DNA of 64,000 nucleotides, taken from assembly GCF_046237015.1 (NCBI RefSeq), contig NZ_JBJYIN010000008.1, positions 124,001-188,000 of the forward strand, written 5' to 3'. The position numbers and the translations under genes are program-made. Under the pieces are notes generated by a model, which saw only the letters and a program-made list of their open reading frames with translations, was not told the DNA's origin and ran no database searches. Positions 17,567 through 25,646 of this stretch are shown here, in pieces. The number at the start of each line of letters is the position of its first letter. Positions within the stretch are counted from its first letter, which is position 1. This DNA is from JBJYIN01 sp046237015. GTDB lineage: Bacteria > Pseudomonadota > Gammaproteobacteria > Enterobacterales > Enterobacteriaceae.

Positions 17567-18408
17567 ATAATCTACCTGTTGTCCGTTCACCATGGCGCAT
17601 TGTGATTTTGGTGCTTTGTTTCACGTTTCTCTATGCGCCAATGCTGATGCTGGTCATCTACTCGTTCAATAGCTCGAAGCTGGTTACGGTATGGGCTGGT
17701 TGGTCAACGCGCTGGTATACCGAGCTGTTCCATGATTCAGCCATGATCAGTGCAGTGTTGCTTAGCCTGACGATTGCCGCTGCATCTGCGACGATGGCGG
17801 TGATCCTCGGCACGTTGGCAGCCGTTGTCATGGTTCGTTTCGGCAGTTTCCGCGGCTCTAACGGTTTCGCCTTTATGCTGACTGCACCGCTGGTCATGCC
17901 GGATGTGATCACCGGTTTGTCGCTGCTATTGCTGTTTGTTGCGCTCGGGCATGCGATAGGGTGGCCAGCGGAACGGGGAATGTTCACCATTTGGCTTGCC
18001 CATGTGACGTTCTGTACGGCTTATGTCACCGTGGTGATCAGTGCGCGTTTACGTGAACTCGATCGGTCCATTGAAGAAGCGGCAATGGATCTCGGTGCCG
18101 CGCCATTGAAGGTTTTCTTTATCATCACGGTGCCGATGATTGCCCCTGCGTTGATCTCAGGTTGGTTGCTGGCATTTACACTGTCACTTGACGATCTGGT
18201 TATTGCCAGCTTTGTCGCAGGGCCAGGTTCCACCACGCTGCCAATGTTGGTGTTTTCCAGCGTCAGAATGGGGGTTAATCCGCAGATTAATGCTCTGGCA
18301 TCTTTGATATTGTTGGTCGTAGGGATCATCGGATTTATTGCCTGGTGGTTTATGGCAAGAGCGGAAAAACAGCGTCAACGCGATCTGCAAAAAGCGAGAC
18401 GCGGTTGA
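17563..18408 (+). CDS. potI: putrescine transporter permease PotI
   Basis: A 281-residue inner-membrane permease, partner of PotH. Six spans are apparent and the ATPase-docking EAA loop reads EEAAMDLGAAPLKVFFIITVPM. It starts at 17563 with an ATGA overlap with the potH stop, showing translational coupling; AGGAGAAGG lies just upstream. Last gene of potFGHI and followed by a strong hairpin. Confidence 0.94.
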   Translation: MNNLPVVRSPWRIVILVLCFTFLYAPMLMLVIYSFNSSKLVTVWAGWSTRWYTELFHDSAMISAVLLSLTIAAASATMAVILGTLAAVVMVRFGSFRGSNGFAFMLTAPLVMPDVITGLSLLLLFVALGHAIGWPAERGMFTIWLAHVTFCTAYVTVVISARLRELDRSIEEAAMDLGAAPLKVFFIITVPMIAPALISGWLLAFTLSLDDLVIASFVAGPGSTTLPMLVFSSVRMGVNPQINALASLILLVVGIIGFIAWWFMARAEKQRQRDLQKARRG

Positions 18409-18436
18409 TGTGAAAAACGCACGAGCTTAGCCAATC

Positions 18437-18469
18437 ACTGTCACGCCCACATCTTGTGGGCGTGACAGT
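18437..18469. terminator. hairpin after potFGHI
   Basis: Perfect 14-bp stem ACTGTCACGCCCAC / GTGGGCGTGACAGT with a 5-base loop, 28 bases after potI. Very stable but with no U tract; probably the operon 3' end. Confidence 0.7.
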
Positions 18470-18550
18470 CCTCAATCAGTGCAACCATGGGCAGTAGAAA
18501 TAAGGTTTATTCGAACGGAGATCGTTGAAATTCTGTACACCAAAAAGGAA

Positions 18551-19003
18551 ATGTCTCAGCGAAAAGTGTACGCCCCGGTTCCGGTCATGGTGGCGGGAAC
18601 GGCTATTATTGCAACCCGCTTTTTGGGTGTTTTGTTATTGATATGGGAGCTCGGGCCAAGCGATTTAGGCGATTGGATTGGTCTCAGTGCTGAGGCTTGG
18701 GATTCAACGCTGGTCTTGTTACTTTCGTTCATTATCGTCTGTATTGAGATACGTTGTGGTTTTGCCGTGCTGGCAGGGGTTAACTGGGGGAGATGGGGGT
18801 ATATCGTTTGCCAATGTCTGGTTACGCTATATTTGCTGTTGGCGTCAATGAGCGAATTTCTTCCCTCAATATTCCATATTTCTGGTGAAAACAATACGGC
18901 GGTGCTGCATCAATTACTGATCCAGAAGATACCGGATCTGCTGGTGATCGTGCTGTTATTTTTCCCTCATCGCAGTAAACGCTTTTTTTTACGACAGAAA
19001 TAG
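18551..19003 (+). CDS. ybjO: inner-membrane protein YbjO
   Basis: A roughly 150-residue protein with about four predicted membrane spans, matching E. coli YbjO (162 residues) in position after potI and in features such as the middle tract (VCIEIRCGFAVLAGVNWGRW) and the end QKIPDLLVIVLLFFPHRSKRFF. Function unknown. The start is uncertain: the ATG at 18551 has a Shine-Dalgarno-like AAGGA too close to it, and a GTG at 18479 has none. Residues before 18551 do not look membrane-spanning. Confidence 0.7.
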   Translation: MSQRKVYAPVPVMVAGTAIIATRFLGVLLLIWELGPSDLGDWIGLSAEAWDSTLVLLLSFIIVCIEIRCGFAVLAGVNWGRWGYIVCQCLVTLYLLLASMSEFLPSIFHISGENNTAVLHQLLIQKIPDLLVIVLLFFPHRSKRFFLRQK

Positions 19004-19026
19004 GCGGATCGTTTACTCACAGAGTG

Positions 19027-19153
19027 TATACCCAAAATAATTCAAGTTTCAGGAAGGCGGCAAGCGAAGGAATCCCGATGAGCTTACTTGAGTAAGTGAT
19101 TCGGGTGACTGAACGCAGGCAATGCACATGTAACTTGAAGTATGACGGGTATA
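19027..19153. repeat. ERIC (IRU) repeat, copy 2
   Basis: 127-base element in the same orientation as copy 1 and differing from it at four positions. It lies between ybjO and rlmC, 24 bases after the ybjO stop, and can fold into a long imperfect hairpin. Confidence 0.9.
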
Positions 19154-19257
19154 GTGAGTTGAACGGTTAGCCGCACGTACTCTGAAATGTATCAGGACGG
19201 TGACCAGGACTGATATAATTCTTCTTATGAGATCTTCATTCAGATAGTTAGATTTTT

Positions 19258-20388
19258 ATGCATTGTGCACGATATAGCGCAGGAACATGTCATTCCTGCC
19301 AATGGCTGGAAAAAGATTACTCACAGCAGTTATCTGATAAACAAAAAAATTTGGCTGATTTATTACAATCTCACCCGGTGCCACAGTGGTTACCTGCCTG
19401 TTATTCAGCCCAGTCAGCATTTCGTAATAAAGCGAAAATGGTTGTCAGCGGCAGCGTTGAACGCCCGCTGTTAGGTATGTTACATCGCGATGGTAGCGCC
19501 GTTGACCTTTGCGATTGTCCGCTTTACCCCATCAGTTTTCTTCCGGTTTTTGCTGTGCTCAAGCAATTTATTGCCAGAGCGGGGCTAACACCTTATAACG
19601 TTGCGCGTCGTCGCGGTGAATTAAAATATTTGCTGTTGACGGAAAGCACGCTACGTGGACAGTTGATGCTACGTTTCGTGTTGCGTTCAGAAACCAAGCT
19701 GAACCAACTCCGTTCCGCTTTACCCTGGTTACAACAACAGTTGCCTCTGCTTGCGGTTATTTCTGTCAATATTCAACCGGTACATCAGGCGATTCTGGAA
19801 GGGGAAACTGAGATCATTCTTAGTGAGACATCGGCGTTGGAAGAGCGTTTTAATCACGTTCCCTTGTATATTCGTCCCCAGAGTTTTTTCCAGACCAACC
19901 CGCAGGTTGCATCCCACCTTTATGCGACAGCCAGAGATTGGGTTAGCGAACTGAATATCACCAGCATGTGGGATTTATTCTGTGGTGTGGGTGGATTTGG
20001 TTTGCATTGTGCATCGTCTGAGATGCGTCTGACGGGGATTGAAATCAGCGCTGAAGCTATTGCCTGTGCCCGTCGCTCGGCAGAGCAGTTAGGGTTAACG
20101 CATGTTGCGTTTCAGGCACATGACTCTACTCGTTTTGCCACGGCTGAAAATGATCTTCCCGAGTTGGTTTTGGTCAATCCACCCCGACGCGGCATTGGCC
20201 GCGAACTGTGTGATTACCTTAGCCGTATGGCTCCGAACTATATTCTTTATTCCAGTTGCCATGCCGAAAGTATGGTGAAAGATATGGATGCTCTGGCGAA
20301 CTATCGTGTTTTGCTGGTGCAACTGTTCGATATGTTTCCGCATACGGCGCATTACGAAGTGTTGACGTTGCTAAAAAAGAAGGAATAA
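19258..20388 (+). CDS. rlmC: 23S rRNA (uracil-747-C5) methyltransferase RlmC
   Basis: A 376-residue SAM-dependent RNA methyltransferase of the TrmA/RumB family, modifying U747 of 23S rRNA. N-terminal cysteines C3, C11, C14 and C87 fit the [4Fe-4S] ligand set. The SAM site is DLFCGVGGFGLH, the NPPRRGIG motif follows, and the catalytic cysteine is C334 in YSSCHAES. Its length equals that of E. coli RlmC (375). It sits between ybjO and artJ as in E. coli and converges on artJ. Confidence 0.94.
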   Translation: MHCARYSAGTCHSCQWLEKDYSQQLSDKQKNLADLLQSHPVPQWLPACYSAQSAFRNKAKMVVSGSVERPLLGMLHRDGSAVDLCDCPLYPISFLPVFAVLKQFIARAGLTPYNVARRRGELKYLLLTESTLRGQLMLRFVLRSETKLNQLRSALPWLQQQLPLLAVISVNIQPVHQAILEGETEIILSETSALEERFNHVPLYIRPQSFFQTNPQVASHLYATARDWVSELNITSMWDLFCGVGGFGLHCASSEMRLTGIEISAEAIACARRSAEQLGLTHVAFQAHDSTRFATAENDLPELVLVNPPRRGIGRELCDYLSRMAPNYILYSSCHAESMVKDMDALANYRVLLVQLFDMFPHTAHYEVLTLLKKKE

Positions 20389-20405
20389 AAGAAGGAACAT
20401 GTGCT

Positions 20406-20428
20406 GTCGGGTGGGAAAACCACCCGAC
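20406..20428. terminator. hairpin between convergent rlmC and artJ
   Basis: Perfect 9-bp stem GTCGGGTGG / CCACCCGAC with a 5-base loop, between the two stop codons. It could serve both directions; U tracts are weak. Confidence 0.65.
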
Positions 20429-20440
20429 CTCGTTTACCAG

Positions 20441-21172
20441 TTATTGCGGGAACCACTTGTCGTTAATGGACTTATACGTTCCATCAGCTTTGATAGCATC
20501 TAAGGCTTTATTCAATTTTTCCAGCAGGGCTTTATCGTCTGGACGGACAGCAATCCCCAAACCCGTGCCAAAATATTCTGCATCGGTAACGTGTGAGCCA
20601 ACGGTTGCCAGTGTGGGATTGGTTTTAATCCATTCATTAACCACTGCCGTGTCACCGAATACACCATCAATACGGCCATTTTTTAAATCCAGTATGGCGG
20701 TTTGATAGCTATCATAAGAAACGGTTTGTACCTCTGGATGCTTATCATGCATGTATTTTTGATGAGTTGTCCCGTTTTCCATGCCGATACGTTTGCCTTT
20801 CATAGCGGCGAAATCCGCAAACTTTCCTTTCTGTGCGATAACCACGGCAGAGTTGGCATAGTAGGGCTGGGTAAATGTCACTTGTTTGCTACGTTCCGGC
20901 GTAATATCCATCCCAGAAATGACAGCGTCATAGCGACGGAATTTTAGCGCCGGGATCAGGCTATCAAATGCCTGATTGGTAAATGTGCAGTTTGCCTGCA
21001 TCTGTTTACACAGCGCTTTAGCCAAATCCATATCAAATCCGACGATTTCGTTATTCGCATCCAAAGACTCAAACGGAGGATACGTTGCCGATGAGGCAAA
21101 ACGAATGTTATCTGCTGCCACTGCGTTGAATGCCGTTCCTGCCAATAATGTTGCGATCAGTAATTTTTTCAT
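20441..21172 (-). CDS. artJ: arginine-binding periplasmic protein ArtJ
   Basis: A 243-residue solute-binding protein with a signal peptide cleaved after about AVA-A20. The mature part has the amino-acid-binding signatures ATYPPFESLDANNEIVGFD, SGMDITPERSKQV and ENGTTHQKY. It matches E. coli ArtJ, the high-affinity L-arginine receptor, more closely than ArtI, although the paralogue ArtI is encoded in the next operon. It has its own promoter with two ARG boxes (21257-21295), consistent with ArgR repression as known in E. coli. Confidence 0.93.
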   Translation of the reverse strand: MKKLLIATLLAGTAFNAVAADNIRFASSATYPPFESLDANNEIVGFDMDLAKALCKQMQANCTFTNQAFDSLIPALKFRRYDAVISGMDITPERSKQVTFTQPYYANSAVVIAQKGKFADFAAMKGKRIGMENGTTHQKYMHDKHPEVQTVSYDSYQTAILDLKNGRIDGVFGDTAVVNEWIKTNPTLATVGSHVTDAEYFGTGLGIAVRPDDKALLEKLNKALDAIKADGTYKSINDKWFPQ

Positions 21173-21256
21173 CTACCCGCTCCAGGTGTTTATTTTTTAT
21201 TCATATGAGTCATTGCGCGGAATGGTTCCGGCTTCACGGTAGTTACTGTGACACTT

Positions 21257-21295
21257 AATGAATTTATATGCAAATAAAATGAGTAAAAAATCACT
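21257..21295 (-). promoter_or_regulatory. tandem ARG boxes (ArgR operator) of artJ
   Basis: Two 18-bp boxes separated by exactly three bases, the standard ArgR hexamer spacing. Box one AATGAATTTATATGCAAA (21257-21274) matches the TGAAT-N4-ATTCA core at 9 of 10 positions; box two AATGAGTAAAAAATCACT (21278-21295) at 8 of 10. They lie 85-123 bases upstream of artJ, over a TATAAA that may be its -10 box. E. coli artJ is known to be ArgR-repressed. Confidence 0.75.
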
Positions 21296-21310
21296 TTATT
21301 TATTGGTAAG

Positions 21311-21339
21311 GTCAGCAGGCCGATAAGTGACCTGCTGAC
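21311..21339. terminator. inverted repeat after artM
   Basis: GTCAGCAGG / CCTGCTGAC, perfect 9-bp stem with an 11-base loop, 22 bases beyond the artM stop. Probable end of artPIQM; the U tract is weak. Confidence 0.5.
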
Positions 21340-21360
21340 GAGAGCGATGATGGCGGTGTG

Positions 21361-22029
21361 TTAGTTACGACGTTCGAAGACGAGGGCCCTGCGTTCAAGC
21401 AAACGCATCAATAGTGTGAGTAACCCATTGACACATAGGTAAATCACACCGGCAGCACCAAACACCATAACGTCATAGGTTCTACCGTACATGAGCTGGC
21501 TGTAGCCCATCACTTCCATTAGTGTAATGGTGTAAGCCAGTGATGTACTTTTAAATACCAGTACTACCTCATTTGAATAAGATGACAGAGCGCGCTTAAA
21601 AGCAAAAGGCAGTAAAATACGCAGCGTTTGTTGCTGAGACATCCCAAGTGCAGCACAGGATTGCCATTGCCCCGCAGGAATAGCCCTAACGGCACCGTAA
21701 AATAGCTGAGTGGTATAAGCGGCACTGTTTAATGCCAACGCGACCATGGCACAGAGCCACGGTTGTGACAGTAAATGCCACAACCAGGGAATTTGCTGGA
21801 TCGATGTAAACTGGCCGGGGCCATAGTAAATCAAAAAGATTTGAACCAGCAGCGGGGTGCCGGTAAACAACGTGATAAAACCTTTTGCCAGAATGGAAAG
21901 TACAGGCGTTTTCAAGGTCAGAATCACGGTGAGCAGCAGCGACAGGATTAACGCGACAACAATTGCCACGGCGGTCAGTGTGAGGCTGGTATGCAGGCCT
22001 TTTAACAGCTCAGGTAGATAAGTGAGCAT
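21361..22029 (-). CDS. artM: arginine transporter permease ArtM
   Basis: A 222-residue inner-membrane permease of the His/Glu/Gln/Arg family with about five spans. The EAA-like ATPase-docking loop reads GQWQSCAALGMSQQQTLRILLP. It pairs with ArtQ to import arginine delivered by ArtJ or ArtI. Its ATG overlaps the artQ stop by one base, so translation is coupled. Last gene of artPIQM. Confidence 0.93.
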   Translation of the reverse strand: MLTYLPELLKGLHTSLTLTAVAIVVALILSLLLTVILTLKTPVLSILAKGFITLFTGTPLLVQIFLIYYGPGQFTSIQQIPWLWHLLSQPWLCAMVALALNSAAYTTQLFYGAVRAIPAGQWQSCAALGMSQQQTLRILLPFAFKRALSSYSNEVVLVFKSTSLAYTITLMEVMGYSQLMYGRTYDVMVFGAAGVIYLCVNGLLTLLMRLLERRALVFERRN

Positions 22030-22745
22030 CAGGATGGCCTCCGTTCAAAACGCGTCGTGCGTAGCTCAATGCGTTTTAAAACGTACTGGCTTAACAAGGT
22101 AATCACTAAGTAAATCGCTGCGGCAACCACATACCAGGTAAAGGGTTCCTGAGTTCGCGTAGCAATACTTTTGGTTTGCAGCATCAAATCATTCACGCTG
22201 ATCAGTGAAACCAGTGCGGTATCTTTTAATAACACCAACCATTGATTGCCCAGTCCCGGCAGGGCATGGCGCCACATTTGCGGCATAATAAGGCGAATAA
22301 AAATGGCCGATTGGCTGAGCCCTAGCGCCTGACCCGATTCCCATTGCCCCTGTGGAACGGCTTTTAATGCACCGCGTAATGTCTGCGATGCATAAGAGGC
22401 GTATAACAGGGCCAACGCGATGACGCCGCATAAGAATGGGCTTATTTCGAACATCTCTATGTTCAGTTTTACTGGAATCTGCACGAAATAGAGATTCAGG
22501 GTAAAGCCGTCTGCCAGCATCAGCAATAACTGGGATGAACCAAAGTAGATAAACAGCACCACCAAAATTTCTGGCAGGCCGCGGAGTAGCGTAACGAGTG
22601 CGGTTCCAGTCCAACTGACCAGTTTCCACCGCGCCGTTTCCCAGATGGCAAACAGCATGGCAAGAATAAGCCCGAGTACCAGTGCACAAATGGCAAGGCC
22701 GACGGTCATCCCGGCGGCGCTTGCAAGAGGTTGAAATTCAATCAT
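22029..22745 (-). CDS. artQ: arginine transporter permease ArtQ
   Basis: A 238-residue inner-membrane permease with about five spans; the coupling loop GQWESGQALGLSQSAIFIRLIMP matches the polar amino-acid ABC family. Partner of ArtM. Gene order artP-artI-artQ-artM equals that of E. coli, and it begins 17 bases after the artI stop. Confidence 0.93.
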   Translation of the reverse strand: MIEFQPLASAAGMTVGLAICALVLGLILAMLFAIWETARWKLVSWTGTALVTLLRGLPEILVVLFIYFGSSQLLLMLADGFTLNLYFVQIPVKLNIEMFEISPFLCGVIALALLYASYASQTLRGALKAVPQGQWESGQALGLSQSAIFIRLIMPQMWRHALPGLGNQWLVLLKDTALVSLISVNDLMLQTKSIATRTQEPFTWYVVAAAIYLVITLLSQYVLKRIELRTTRFERRPS

Positions 22746-22762
22746 TGAGCGTCAAATTAAGA

Positions 22763-23494
22763 TTACTTCTGGAACCATTTGTTATAGATGGTTTGATACG
22801 TGCCATCCTGCTTGATTTTGTCGAGCGCATCGTTAAATTTCTTCAACAGCTCGTCGTTATTTTGGCGTACCGCGATACCTAAACCGATGCCAAAATAGTC
22901 TTTGTCTGTAATACCCTGGCCGACAGCAGACAGATTATCGTTTTGTTTCAGCCATTCATTGACGACGGCAGTATCACCGAATACGGCATCAAGACGACCA
23001 TTTTTCAGGTCAAGTACGGCATTCTGATAACTATCGTAAGGGACGGTAGTAATTTCTTTATGCTTTTCCATCAGGTATTTTTGATGTGTAGTGCCATTCT
23101 GTACACCGACACGTTTGCCTTTCAGGGCGGCCACGTCTGCAACTTTATCTTTTTGCGCGATGAACAAGGCAGAGTTGTCGTAATAAGGCTGGGTAAATGA
23201 GACCTGCTGTTGGCGTTCTGGCGTGATATCCATACCGGAGATAACCGCTTCAAAGCGACGGAATTTCAATCCCGGTATCAGACTATCAAACGCCTGATTG
23301 CTGAAAGTGCAGGTCGCTTGCATCTCTTTACACAGCGCATTAGCAAGGTCAACATCGAAACCCTGCATATTATTGTTGGCATCCATGAATTCAAAAGGAG
23401 GGTAAGACGCTTCAGCCGCAAAACGGATGGTATCGGCGGCACTGGCCGATACGCTCAATCCTGCCAAGAGTGTTGCCACAATCAATTTTTTCAT
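22763..23494 (-). CDS. artI: periplasmic amino-acid-binding protein ArtI
   Basis: A 243-residue solute-binding protein with a signal peptide MKKLIVATLLAGLSVSASA. It shares the ArtJ signatures (ASYPPFEFMDANNNMQGFD, SGMDITPERQQQV, QNGTTHQKY) and is encoded inside the transporter operon, as in E. coli, where ArtI's ligand is less certain than ArtJ's. The frame is open eight codons upstream, but the ATG at 23494 starts the signal peptide properly and has AGGAAA in front. It lies 20 bases after artP. Confidence 0.92.
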   Translation of the reverse strand: MKKLIVATLLAGLSVSASAADTIRFAAEASYPPFEFMDANNNMQGFDVDLANALCKEMQATCTFSNQAFDSLIPGLKFRRFEAVISGMDITPERQQQVSFTQPYYDNSALFIAQKDKVADVAALKGKRVGVQNGTTHQKYLMEKHKEITTVPYDSYQNAVLDLKNGRLDAVFGDTAVVNEWLKQNDNLSAVGQGITDKDYFGIGLGIAVRQNNDELLKKFNDALDKIKQDGTYQTIYNKWFQK

Positions 23495-23514
23495 CGTAAT
23501 TTTCCTGATATTGA

Positions 23515-24243
23515 TCAATGAGATAAATAGCTGGCGAATTCAGGCGTTTGTGGCTGGGTAAAGTGACTGGCGTCCCCTTGTTCCACAATTCGTCCATTCT
23601 CCATATACACCACCCGACTGGCGGTCTTGCGTGCAAACTCGACTTCATGGGTCACAATCACTTGCGTGATCCCGGTTTGTGTCAATTCATGAATGATATT
23701 CACGACCTGAGCGGTAATTTCAGGGTCTAACGCGGCGGTTGGCTCGTCAAATAACAGCACCTGGGGTTCCATCATTAATGCCCGAGCAATCGCGACGCGC
23801 TGTTGTTGGCCACCTGATAGATGAAGGGGATAGCGATCGGCAAAATCGTTCAGGCGTAGACGAGTCAGTAACTTATCGGCACGTGCTTTGGCCGTCTCTT
23901 TACTGAGCCCCAGTACGCGGCATGGAGCCTCAATCAGATTTTGTGCGACGGTCAAATGCGGCCACAGATTGTATTGCTGAAAAACCATACCGACATTCTG
24001 ACGCAATTCGCGGATAGCGCTATCGGCCGGGGCGTGATTGAAATCAAACTGATTACCCGCAATGGACAGATGGCCCGAGCGTGGCATTTCCAACAGGTTA
24101 AGCACGCGTAACAAGGAGCTTTTACCTGCGCCGCTTGGACCTAGCAGAACCAGCGTTTCACCTGCAGGACAATCGAGTTTAATGTCAAACAGCGCCTGAT
24201 GTGCGCCATAGAAACAGTTAATGCTGTTTAGTTGAATACTCAT
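23515..24243 (-). CDS. artP: arginine transporter ATPase ArtP
   Basis: A 242-residue ABC ATPase of the amino-acid uptake family. Walker A GPSGAGKSS, Q-loop VFQQYNLWPHLTV, signature LSGGQQQ, Walker B VLLFDEPTAALDP and switch histidine VTHE are all present. The frame is open 17 codons upstream, but MSIQLNSINCFYGAHQ at 24243 is the start shared with E. coli ArtP. First gene of artPIQM. Confidence 0.94.
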   Translation of the reverse strand: MSIQLNSINCFYGAHQALFDIKLDCPAGETLVLLGPSGAGKSSLLRVLNLLEMPRSGHLSIAGNQFDFNHAPADSAIRELRQNVGMVFQQYNLWPHLTVAQNLIEAPCRVLGLSKETAKARADKLLTRLRLNDFADRYPLHLSGGQQQRVAIARALMMEPQVLLFDEPTAALDPEITAQVVNIIHELTQTGITQVIVTHEVEFARKTASRVVYMENGRIVEQGDASHFTQPQTPEFASYLSH

Positions 24244-24445
24244 GCGTAAGAATTGAATAGACAGTGATGCGGCGAATGTTAACGTCGGTAGCATAGTTAT
24301 GCAATCGCCATGGATTAAAATTTGCGAACAAGCGATTTATTGCTTAAATAATAGCACAAAATGGTCGCTTACGGCCTGATGTAGTCGTTTTGTCGGGTAA
24401 CGAAAACGGTCGTTCGTGTTAATCTGGTGAACCAAGGAGTTTACG

Positions 24446-24769
24446 ATGCAATTATCTACAACACCGAGCCTGGAAGGGCTTACTATCACAGAATATTGCG
24501 GAGTGGTGACGGGAGAAGCCATTCTGGGTGCAAACATTTTTCGCGACTTTTTTGCGAGTATCCGCGATGTGGTCGGGGGACGTTCCGGTGCTTATGAAAA
24601 AGAATTACGTAAAGCACGGCAGATCGCATTTAAGGAGTTACAAATGCAAGCTGAAGATCTGGGTGCGAATGCCGTTGTAGGCATTGATATTGATTACGAA
24701 ACGGTTGGCAAAGATGGCAGTATGTTGATGGTCACCGTCAGTGGTACAGCGGTCAAAGTGCGTCGTTAA
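24446..24769 (+). CDS. ybjQ: YbjQ/UPF0145 family protein
   Basis: A 107-residue protein of the UPF0145 (DUF74) family, known from structures to form pentamers; role unknown, with heavy-metal or shock-sensing suggested. The conserved GEAILGANIFRDFFASIRDVVGGRSGAYEKEL tract and LGANAVVGIDIDYE motif are intact. AAGGAG ribosome binding site. It is followed by amiD after 47 bases. E. coli has ybjP before it; that gene is missing here. Confidence 0.9.
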   Translation: MQLSTTPSLEGLTITEYCGVVTGEAILGANIFRDFFASIRDVVGGRSGAYEKELRKARQIAFKELQMQAEDLGANAVVGIDIDYETVGKDGSMLMVTVSGTAVKVRR

Positions 24770-24816
24770 TCACGAGGAACACGTTATGAAGGAAAAGAGG
24801 AGATAACGGAAGCGTT

Positions 24817-25644
24817 ATGGGTAAATGCATGATTATGCTGATGCTCTTGGTGTTGGCAGGATGCCAGTCTGCTGCGATCCCACACGATCAACGCGGATAT
24901 CAGTTAGATACGACACATACCTCACGAGCTCAGGAGTCACGAATTCGCTTTTTAGTGATTCACTATACGGCAGAAGATTTTCCTTCCTCTCTGAATATTC
25001 TGACAAATCAGCAAGTCAGTTCACATTACCTGATACCGGCGATGCCTCCTTTGGTGAAGGGAAAACCGGTTGCCTGGCATCTGGTGCCTGATAACCAGGT
25101 GGCCTGGCATGCGGGCAGCAGTCGCTGGCGTGGTTTTGAACGCTTAAATCACACATCAATAGGGATTGAGCTGGAAAATCTGGGTTATCAGAAGACGCTT
25201 TCCGGTACATATTGGACACCCTTTCCGCCGGCTCAAATTGCATTGCTGACGTCAATTGCTCGTGACATTGTGACTCGCTATCAAATTGCGCCACAGAATG
25301 TCGTGGCCCATAGTGATATTGCACCGTTGCGAAAACAGGATCCTGGGCCGCTATTTCCCTGGAAAGCACTGGCGCAGCAAGGAATAGGTGCATGGCCGGA
25401 TGAGGCCCGTGTGTCGTTTTATTTGCAGGGGCGCGCCTTTGATCAACCGGTGAATGCGGAACGCTTGTTGGATAAGCTGGTCCGTTATGGTTATCCAGTC
25501 ACTATTGATATGAGTGAGCGACAAAAACGGCAGGTTATTGCCGCGTTTCAGATGCATTTCCGTCCAGAGAATTTCCAGGGGCACGCAGATGCACAAACCG
25601 AGGCTATTGCTGATGCTTTGTTGGAAAAATACGGCGCGGCATGA
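24817..25644 (+). CDS. amiD: N-acetylmuramoyl-L-alanine amidase AmiD (outer-membrane lipoprotein)
   Basis: A 275-residue zinc amidase that cuts the bond between MurNAc and the stem peptide, including anhydro-muropeptides. The signal peptide ends in a lipobox L-A-G-C16, so it is a lipoprotein. The amidase_2 domain starts at VIHYTAEDF (zinc histidine H49) and contains SIGIELEN, HSDIAPLRKQDPGP with further zinc and catalytic residues, then a C-terminal peptidoglycan-binding helical domain. Length matches E. coli AmiD (276). It converges on ybjT with two bases between the stop codons. Confidence 0.93.
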   Translation: MGKCMIMLMLLVLAGCQSAAIPHDQRGYQLDTTHTSRAQESRIRFLVIHYTAEDFPSSLNILTNQQVSSHYLIPAMPPLVKGKPVAWHLVPDNQVAWHAGSSRWRGFERLNHTSIGIELENLGYQKTLSGTYWTPFPPAQIALLTSIARDIVTRYQIAPQNVVAHSDIAPLRKQDPGPLFPWKALAQQGIGAWPDEARVSFYLQGRAFDQPVNAERLLDKLVRYGYPVTIDMSERQKRQVIAAFQMHFRPENFQGHADAQTEAIADALLEKYGAA

Positions 25645-25646
25645 CC

